Positions 57,658 to 64,000 of a stretch of DNA of 64,000 nt are shown piece after piece; the stretch's first letter is position 1; each line of letters opens with the position of its first letter. Below the pieces are notes generated by a model. That model had not been told where the DNA came from and searched no databases. It was given only the letters and a program-made list of their open reading frames with translations. The position numbers were made by a program, and so were the translations under genes. The DNA lies in contig NZ_NNRL01000153.1 in NCBI RefSeq assembly GCF_002252505.1, forward strand, positions 1 through 64,000. Direction: 5' to 3'. The DNA is from Brucella grignonensis. GTDB lineage: Bacteria; Pseudomonadota; Alphaproteobacteria; Rhizobiales; Rhizobiaceae.

Positions 57658-60227
57658 TGTCGCGACAGACGGACAATAATTATCCGAAACCGCTCGTCAT
57701 GCCGAAGCGTGGCTCAAGCTCTGCTCTAAGGCTCCTGATTATCGGCATCGTGCTGACAATGGCAGCGCTTGTCTATTTCCTGTTTCGCGACAAGCTCGGT
57801 GACGGATTTGCAATCGTCCTGATGGGCATATTGTCCATGATTGGCGTGTTCTATCTATTTGGCGCTGCCACAGGTCTGATCCAGTTCAGCCAGCGTCATG
57901 GCGGGCAGGATCTGGCTCATACCTTCATGGATACGCTGCCCGAAGGAACCGTAATTTCCGATTCCCGTGGCCAGATCGTTTACGCCAATAATTCCTATGC
58001 CGGGATGACCGGAGTCGCCACTGCCGACGGCGTGCGCTCGCTCGACAATATCCTCACGAATGAACCCGCTGCCTCGGATGCAATCTATCGCCTGACAAAT
58101 GCTGTCCGCGATGGCCTCTCGGGGCAGGAAGAAGTACGCATTTCCGGTGGTCTTTCACGGGATGGCCATGGCTCTGCCGCACCAGTCTGGTATCGTATCA
58201 AGGCGCGTCCTGTCGATGGCGGACAGGACTTCAAGGGGCAGCTCGTTGCCTGGCAGATTGCCGACATTTCCGATGAGCGTGCCGAACAGGAGCGCTTTTT
58301 TCAGGAACTACAGGAAGCAATCAATCACCTTGACCATGCACCAGCCGGTTTTTTCTCAGCTGATCCGGCGGGGCGCATCATCTATTTAAATGCAACGCTC
58401 GCGGAATGGCTCGGCGTCGATCTCACGCAATTCACTCCGGGTTCGCTTACGCTCAACGATATTGTTGCGGGCAGTGGAATGGCGCTCATTAAGGCCGTCA
58501 AGGCAGAACCGGGGACCAGCCGCAACACAGTCATTGATCTTGATCTGATCAAGCGTAACGGCCAGAGTCTTGCTGTTCGCTTCTATCACCGCGTTCAGGC
58601 AGCGCGCGACGGAACACGCGGCACAAGCCGCACAATCGTGCTGGATCGCGCCGAGGGTGACGATTCATCGGCAGCATTGCGTTCTGCTGAAGTTCGGTTC
58701 ACGCGCTTCTTCAATTCAGCACCTATGGCCATTGCAGCCGTGGATGCCGAAGGGCACACATTGCGCACCAATGCGCGCTTCCTCGATATTTTTGCGCCTG
58801 TCGTTGATCGTGATGCGGTCGATAATCGTGTGAAGCTCGAAAATGTCGTTCATGAACGTGACCGTGAAACCTTCAATAAGGCACTGGCTGCAGCATTTGC
58901 GGGGCAGGCCAGCATTTCGCCGGTCGATACTGTACTTCCGGGCAATGAAGAACGCCACATCCGCTTCTATCTGAGCGCTGTCACCGATCTGCGCGAAACC
59001 AGCGAAGAAGCTGCCATCATTTCTGCAGTGGAAACTACCGAGCAGAAAGCGCTCGAAAATCAGATGGCGCAAAGCCAGAAGATGCAGGCCGTCGGTCAGC
59101 TTGCTGGCGGTATCGCTCACGACTTCAACAACGTACTGACTGCAATCATCATGTCGTCGGACTTGCTGCTGAGCAATTACCGCGCGTCCGACCCGTCCTT
59201 CCCGGACATCATGAACATCAAGCAGAACGCAAATCGTGCGGCTTCTCTCGTTCGACAGCTTCTGGCATTCTCACGCCGTCAGACGCTCCGTCCGGAAGTT
59301 CTTGATCTGACGGATGTTCTGGCCGATCTGCGCATGCTTCTGGCACGCCTCGTCGGTAAGGATATCGGCCTCAAGATCGAGCATGGACGCGATGTATGGC
59401 CTGTTAAGGCCGATCTTGGCCAGTTCGAGCAGGTTGCCGTCAATCTGGCCGTAAACGCCCGTGACGCCATGCCAGAAGGCGGCGAGATCACGCTTCGCAC
59501 GCGTAATGTCAAAGCGCACGAAGCAGCAAAGCTCAACTATCGTGATCTGCCTGAAGCGGACTATGTGGTGTTTGAAGTTGAAGACACTGGTACGGGCATC
59601 CCTGCCGATGTGCTGGAGAAAATCTTCGAGCCGTTCTTCACCACCAAGGAAGTAGGCAAGGGGACAGGTCTTGGTCTTTCGATGGTCTATGGCATCATCA
59701 AACAGACCGGCGGCTTCATCTATTGCGATTCCGAAGTCGGTAAAGGCACAACCTTCAAGATATTCCTGCCGCGTCATATCGAGGAACAAGGCACCGACAA
59801 TGCGCCGGTCGCGGTCAAGGAGAAGAAGGTCGAAAAGGCAACAGACCTTTCAGGCTCCGCGACCGTTCTGCTCGTTGAGGACGAAGACGCGGTTCGTATG
59901 GGCGGTGTACGCGCGCTGCAGTCGCGTGGCTATACCGTGCACGAAGCAGCATCCGGTGTCGAAGCGCTTGAAGTCCTTGAAGAACTGAACGGTCAGGTCG
60001 ATATCGTTGTCTCCGACGTTGTCATGCCTGAAATGGACGGCCCAACGCTTCTCCGTGAACTGCGCAAGACGCATCCTGACATCAAGTTCATCTTCGTATC
60101 CGGCTATGCAGAAGATGCATTTGCACGCAATCTACCAGCCGATGCTAAATTCGGCTTCTTGCCAAAACCATTCTCTCTCAAACAGTTAGCGACTTCTGTT
60201 AAAGAAATGCTAGAGAAAGAGGATTGA
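57657..60227 (+). CDS. cckA: Hybrid histidine kinase CckA
   Basis: This protein of 856 residues has two N-terminal helices (about 24-70), PAS domains (about 85-210 and 220-330, and a third at about 345-460), and a HisKA domain with His488 in [13 protein letters not shown]. The HATPase domain includes [15 protein letters not shown] and [14 protein letters not shown] receiver domain has Asp787 in [12 protein letters not shown]. CckA passes phosphate via ChpT to CtrA and CpdR to control the alphaproteobacterial cell cycle. An earlier GTG at 57648 is possible; AAAGGG lies before the ATG. Confidence 0.96.
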   Translation: MSRQTDNNYPKPLVMPKRGSSSALRLLIIGIVLTMAALVYFLFRDKLGDGFAIVLMGILSMIGVFYLFGAATGLIQFSQRHGGQDLAHTFMDTLPEGTVISDSRGQIVYANNSYAGMTGVATADGVRSLDNILTNEPAASDAIYRLTNAVRDGLSGQEEVRISGGLSRDGHGSAAPVWYRIKARPVDGGQDFKGQLVAWQIADISDERAEQERFFQELQEAINHLDHAPAGFFSADPAGRIIYLNATLAEWLGVDLTQFTPGSLTLNDIVAGSGMALIKAVKAEPGTSRNTVIDLDLIKRNGQSLAVRFYHRVQAARDGTRGTSRTIVLDRAEGDDSSAALRSAEVRFTRFFNSAPMAIAAVDAEGHTLRTNARFLDIFAPVVDRDAVDNRVKLENVVHERDRETFNKALAAAFAGQASISPVDTVLPGNEERHIRFYLSAVTDLRETSEEAAIISAVETTEQKALENQMAQSQKMQAVGQLAGGIAHDFNNVLTAIIMSSDLLLSNYRASDPSFPDIMNIKQNANRAASLVRQLLAFSRRQTLRPEVLDLTDVLADLRMLLARLVGKDIGLKIEHGRDVWPVKADLGQFEQVAVNLAVNARDAMPEGGEITLRTRNVKAHEAAKLNYRDLPEADYVVFEVEDTGTGIPADVLEKIFEPFFTTKEVGKGTGLGLSMVYGIIKQTGGFIYCDSEVGKGTTFKIFLPRHIEEQGTDNAPVAVKEKKVEKATDLSGSATVLLVEDEDAVRMGGVRALQSRGYTVHEAASGVEALEVLEELNGQVDIVVSDVVMPEMDGPTLLRELRKTHPDIKFIFVSGYAEDAFARNLPADAKFGFLPKPFSLKQLATSVKEMLEKED

Positions 60228-60251
60228 TGCCAGTTCTCGGTGCGGCAAGCG

Positions 60252-61457
60252 ATGCGTGAGCGCGTGATTTCGATTTTCGGCGGCGGACCCGCAGGGTTAT
60301 TCGCCGCCGAACGCTTGTCTGCTCTTGGGCATTCCGTCACGGTTTATGAACAGATGCCAACCGTCGGGCGCAAGTTTTTGCTGGCAGGCAAATCGGGTCT
60401 CAACATCACCCATTCCGAAGAGTTCGCACAATTCGCGCAGCGCTATGGTGTGAGCAACGATCATCTGTTGCCAGCCTTGCAACAATTCACACCGCAGAAT
60501 TTACGCGACTGGGCAGATGCGCTCGGAGCTGAAACCTTTGTCGGTTCATCCGGCCGCGTATTCCCGAAAACGATGAAGGCTTCGCCTTTGTTGCGCGCTT
60601 GGATACGTCGATTGGAAGCGCAAGGCGTCAAGATACTGACTCGTCACAAATGGATCGGCTTCAGCTCTGGCAGGCCACTGGTGCAAACGCCAAACGGAAT
60701 TGAAGCGGTACTATGCGACGCCGCCCTTTTTGCCTTTGGTGGCGCAAGTTGGCCCAAGCTTGGTTCCAACGGTGCATGGAGCGAAATATTCGCAGAGCAA
60801 GATATCCAGATTGCACCGATGCGTCCGGCCAATTGCGGTTTCGATGTCAATTGGAGTGACATCTTTGCTCAGCGCTTTGCGGGCGATCCGGTCAAGTCGG
60901 TGACGATCACCAGCAAGGCAGGCGCAACGCAAGGTGAGTTTGTGATTACACGCGGTGGCGTAGAAGGCAGTCTCGTCTATGCGCATTCCGCCGCTCTGCG
61001 TGATGAACTAGAGCAAAAAGGGCAAGCCAATCTGGTTCTTGATCTGGCGCCGGGACGCACAATCGAACGATTGGCGCATGACCTATCACGACAAGATAAG
61101 AAGTTAAGTATCAGTAATATATTGCGAAAAGGCGCCGGTCTGACAGGTGTGAAAGCGGCGCTCGTCCTCGAATTTCAGCGTGAGAAAAACCCGACAAAAC
61201 TCGCACAGACCATCAAGTCTCTCGCAATTCCACTTGTCCGTCCTCGACCGATTGAAGAAGCAATTTCTTCGGCAGGAGGCATAGAATGGAACGAACTCAA
61301 TGAGCACTATATGCTCAAAAAACTGCCCGGTATATTCGTCGCGGGCGAGATGGTTGACTGGGAAGCGCCAACCGGCGGCTATCTCCTGACCGCATGTTTT
61401 GCAATGGGATTGGCGGCCGCAAACGGCATCGATAATTGGCTACGAAATAGGGGTTAG
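60252..61457 (+). CDS. TIGR03862 / BaiN-like flavoprotein
   Basis: This protein of about 401 residues has an N-terminal FAD site (ISIFGGGPAGLFAAERLSAL) and GRKFLLAGKSGLNITHSE, typical of HI0933/BaiN-like flavoproteins. The C-terminal FAD part has PGIFVAGEMVDWEAPTGGY. The reaction is unknown. The ATG at 60252 is preferred over GTG 60240. It begins 24 bases after cckA. Confidence 0.9.
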   Translation: MRERVISIFGGGPAGLFAAERLSALGHSVTVYEQMPTVGRKFLLAGKSGLNITHSEEFAQFAQRYGVSNDHLLPALQQFTPQNLRDWADALGAETFVGSSGRVFPKTMKASPLLRAWIRRLEAQGVKILTRHKWIGFSSGRPLVQTPNGIEAVLCDAALFAFGGASWPKLGSNGAWSEIFAEQDIQIAPMRPANCGFDVNWSDIFAQRFAGDPVKSVTITSKAGATQGEFVITRGGVEGSLVYAHSAALRDELEQKGQANLVLDLAPGRTIERLAHDLSRQDKKLSISNILRKGAGLTGVKAALVLEFQREKNPTKLAQTIKSLAIPLVRPRPIEEAISSAGGIEWNELNEHYMLKKLPGIFVAGEMVDWEAPTGGYLLTACFAMGLAAANGIDNWLRNRG

Positions 61458-61488
61458 ATTTCTCAATCATCCGCGATATGGGGGGAAT

Positions 61489-62811
61489 ATGAAACGCTTT
61501 TTGAAAGTTACCGGTTCTTTCGTCCTGCTGGCCATTCTTGGCGTCGTGTTATGGTTGGGTTTCAAACCACCGGAGCTTCTTAAAGTCGGTACGGGCTATG
61601 CCGCCAAAATTGTCTGCTCCAATGTCTTTCTGGCACATCGCGATGCTGAGGCCGTGCTTGCCGACGATGTGCAGGCACCGGGGCATCCACTGCTGAAATA
61701 TCTCAACGTTTCCGTAAACGAGGCGCATCAGAGCGTTACCGTACATATCTTCGGCTTCTTTGCGCCGAGCAAAGCTGTTTATCGTCCGGGATTGGGCTGC
61801 GCCAATATTCATGACGAGGATTTACGTCCCGATCTGCAGATACCAGCAGATGCTGCAGCGCTTATATCCGACATCAGCATCAACCCCACAGTTCAGAACA
61901 TCGTAGAAAATCCGGCACTAGCGGGGCCGGGAATGCGAGCAATCGCTGTTCTCAAGGATGGTAAAATTATTGCAGAGACTTATGGCGAGGGCTTCGATGC
62001 CAGCACGCCGTTACTTGGCTGGTCCATGACGAAATCGATTATGGCGACATTGATCGGTATGCGCATTGCAGAAGGCCGGATGGATCTAAAACGCGATCAC
62101 TTGCTACCGGAATGGAACAGTGACGATCGTTCCAAAGTTACACTCGCTGACCTGATGGCCATGGAAAGCGGCCTCAAATTTGACGAAGATTATGGCAACG
62201 TCACGGACGTGACGCGCATGCTTTTCCTCGAGAACAATATGACTGGATTTGCCGCCTCTCTGCCGCTTGAAGCGCAGCCGGGCACAAAATTCAACTATTC
62301 GAGCGGCACGGCAAACATCCTGTCCAAGCTCTATATGGAAAGTTTCAACAGCCGCGGTGAAGCATTTACCTATGCGCAGAAAAAGCTCTTTGAGCCATTG
62401 GGCATCGCGAGCGCTACGTTGGAAGCGGATGCCAGCGGTATTTTTGTTGGCTCTTCTTACCTCTATGCAAATGCGCGCGACTGGCTTTATCTCGCACGAT
62501 TTCTTCTTGACGATGGAAGGATTGGCGACAAACAACTGTTGCCGGCCGATTTCGTAAACTTCATGCGGCAACCGTCCAAAGCCTCACAGGGGCGTTACGG
62601 ATCGGCGCAAGTATGGCTGCAAAGTGCAGGGGTGCATGTTGGCACAGAAGGCATCCCGGCAGATGCCTTCTGGATATCGGGTCATGACGGACAAAGCATT
62701 CTCATCGTTCCATCGATGCAGCTGGCAATTGTCCGTCTCGGCCTCACTCCGTCACGTACCGGATATAAGGTCCCGGAGCTTCAGGCGGCTGTGGTTAAAG
62801 CACTTCACTGA
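61489..62811 (+). CDS. Serine hydrolase, class C beta-lactamase fold
   Basis: This protein of about 440 residues has a membrane anchor (FLKVTGSFVLLAILGVVLWLG) and a beta-lactamase/esterase domain with the SxxK motif in LGWSMTKSIMA (about residue 183) and the tyrosine motif in FNYSSGTANIL. A third motif is less clear (HDGQSILIVPS). Such proteins are esterases, peptidases or carboxypeptidases of the envelope; the substrate is unknown. The start has GGGGGAA upstream. It ends seven bases inside the convergent channel gene. Confidence 0.88.
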   Translation: MKRFLKVTGSFVLLAILGVVLWLGFKPPELLKVGTGYAAKIVCSNVFLAHRDAEAVLADDVQAPGHPLLKYLNVSVNEAHQSVTVHIFGFFAPSKAVYRPGLGCANIHDEDLRPDLQIPADAAALISDISINPTVQNIVENPALAGPGMRAIAVLKDGKIIAETYGEGFDASTPLLGWSMTKSIMATLIGMRIAEGRMDLKRDHLLPEWNSDDRSKVTLADLMAMESGLKFDEDYGNVTDVTRMLFLENNMTGFAASLPLEAQPGTKFNYSSGTANILSKLYMESFNSRGEAFTYAQKKLFEPLGIASATLEADASGIFVGSSYLYANARDWLYLARFLLDDGRIGDKQLLPADFVNFMRQPSKASQGRYGSAQVWLQSAGVHVGTEGIPADAFWISGHDGQSILIVPSMQLAIVRLGLTPSRTGYKVPELQAAVVKALH

Positions 62812-64000
62812 TCCGGTTTCAGATCGGCGAGGTTGAGCTTGCGAAAGTCTCCGCCGCTCGGATTCTGGAATGGGTAGAGGCCAAACTCCGGCATGACTGC
62901 ATAGAGGTGATCGAAAATATCGGACTGGATCTGCTCATAAGAAGCCCAGGCAGTTGTGTTCGTGAAACAGTAGATCTCTAGCGGCAAACCGTCCGGCGTC
63001 GGATCCATCTGGCGAACAATCAAAGTCATCCCTTTGTGAATGCCGGGATGACTGCGCAGATAGGTTTCAACATAGGCGCGGAATGTTCCGATATTGGTAA
63101 AGCGACGGGTATTGACCGGGTTCTTTGCCTTGTCGCCGAGCTTTGCATTCCAATCGGCGATTTCTTTTTCTTTCTTCGAAAGATAAGCTGTCAGCTGATC
63201 AATAGATGCAAGACTTTGAAGTTCTTCTTCGCTCAGAAAGCGGATTGTAGCCTGATCGATAAACAGAGCACGTTTGATGCGCCGTCCGCCTGACTGCTGC
63301 ATCCCGCGATAGTTTTTCATCGGTTCAGTGATGAGCTTGCGGATTGGAACGGTGGTAATGGTATTGTCGAAATTCTGCACCTTCACCGTATAAAGCGCGA
63401 TCTCAACCACATCGCCATTGGTATCGAGGTTTTTCATCTCGATCCAGTCGCCGACGCGCACCATGTTTGAGGAGGCGATTTGCATACTGGCTACGAGCGA
63501 AAGTAACGTATCCTGAAAAACCAGAATAAGCACTGCGGCCATAGCACCGACACCGGACAGAAGGATGATTGGAGACCGGTCCAGTAGTGTGGCAATTATA
63601 AGTACAATTGCCACGATATAGATCACGAGCTTACTGACCTGAATATAGCCCTTGATTGGGCGGTCTTTCGCTTCTTCACGGCGGCTATAAAGCGTATCCA
63701 CGACGCTTAGAAATGCGCTCACGGTAAATGCCAGGGTCAGGATAATGAATGCCGTTGCAACATTACTGATGACCGTCAGTGCAGTTTGCGGCAACCCAGG
63801 TACAGCAGAGATGCCTGACGAAATAATCAAAGCCGGAACGACATTAGCCAGATGACCAACAATACCGTGCTTTTTTAGTTCCTCATCCTGACCAAAAGAC
63901 GTCTTTCGAACGACTTTATTCAGAACTCTAAGCAATATCGCTTTAATGAGAAAATTGGCGACAAATGCTGCAAGAACAAGACCGCCAAGTGATGCAACCG
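62805..64000 (-). CDS. Mechanosensitive ion channel protein, YbdG-like (5' end beyond the window)
   Basis: The frame stays open to the window edge, so the N-terminus is missing. At least 397 residues are visible, with several membrane helices and the MscS pore/beta domain (SPIILLSGVGAMAAVLILVFQ, then GDWIEMKN). The C-terminal domain has GGRRIKRALFID and TFRAYVETYLRSHPGI, strikingly like E. coli YbdG (MscM). It protects against osmotic downshock in the inner membrane. Confidence 0.92.
   Translation of the reverse strand, partial: VASLGGLVLAAFVANFLIKAILLRVLNKVVRKTSFGQDEELKKHGIVGHLANVVPALIISSGISAVPGLPQTALTVISNVATAFIILTLAFTVSAFLSVVDTLYSRREEAKDRPIKGYIQVSKLVIYIVAIVLIIATLLDRSPIILLSGVGAMAAVLILVFQDTLLSLVASMQIASSNMVRVGDWIEMKNLDTNGDVVEIALYTVKVQNFDNTITTVPIRKLITEPMKNYRGMQQSGGRRIKRALFIDQATIRFLSEEELQSLASIDQLTAYLSKKEKEIADWNAKLGDKAKNPVNTRRFTNIGTFRAYVETYLRSHPGIHKGMTLIVRQMDPTPDGLPLEIYCFTNTTAWASYEQIQSDIFDHLYAVMPEFGLYPFQNPSGGDFRKLNLADLKPDQ

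Overview
The window looks like a chromosomal segment of a Brucellaceae member (Brucella/Ochrobactrum group, Rhizobiales). The evidence is the gene content and order: NdvA-type cyclic beta-1,2-glucan exporter, glnB-glnA, a class II DAHP synthase, CckA, a GPR/RgsE-like polar-growth giant protein, a cysteine-poor DksA, an Mla-type operon, and six RIME/Bru-RS-like palindromic repeats of about 100 bp. Nearly all genes are housekeeping genes. I see no prophage, insertion sequence, integrase or CRISPR array. Base composition and codon use look even by eye, so this reads as core genome.

Layout. 1-3.3 kb: two small broken genes, tRNA-Asp, a DoxX protein, tRNA-Gly and a lipid-kinase-like protein, separated by repeats. 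3.3-10.9 kb: envelope and replication block rlpA, a PBP5-like protein, tmk, holB, metG, tatD and an MBL hydrolase. 11-12.8 kb: ndvA on the minus strand. 13.1-16.6 kb: pseudouridine synthase, EamA exporter, HAD phosphatase and ATP12 chaperone. 16.8-18.6 kb: glnA and glnB (minus). 19-29.9 kb: nnrD, a small exported protein, gph, rpiA, a DUF2059 protein, gor, class II DAHP synthase, dgkA, nadE and gltX. 29.8-33 kb: a lipoprotein and maeB (minus). 33.4-37.6 kb: a citrate-synthase homologue, an LpxH-like phosphatase coupled to a GT4 glycosyltransferase, and a dipeptide epimerase. 37.6-41.4 kb: a four-gene Mla-type lipid transport operon. 41.8-46.9 kb: the 1689-residue GPR-like protein. 47.4-51.5 kb: ferredoxin, a shortened flavoprotein, a DUF922 protein, folP-folB-folK and an exported protein. 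51.9-55 kb: ycjX-ycjF and a SixA-like phosphatase. 55.4-64 kb: dksA, a FliO-domain protein, cckA, a BaiN-like flavoprotein, a serine hydrolase and a YbdG-like mechanosensitive channel cut by the window end.

The most unusual items are: (1) a ferredoxin followed by a 199-residue homologue of thioredoxin-reductase-like ferredoxin-NADP reductase that lacks the whole NAD(P)H domain; (2) the GPR-like protein, with apolipoprotein-like 22/29-residue repeats and three 62-residue tandem repeats; (3) a roughly 167-bp two-module palindromic repeat present twice, plus a single-module copy; (4) a PBP5-like protein that has kept SxxK but lost the serine of SxN and the lysine of KTG; (5) a 31-codon upstream ORF overlapping the cckA start.
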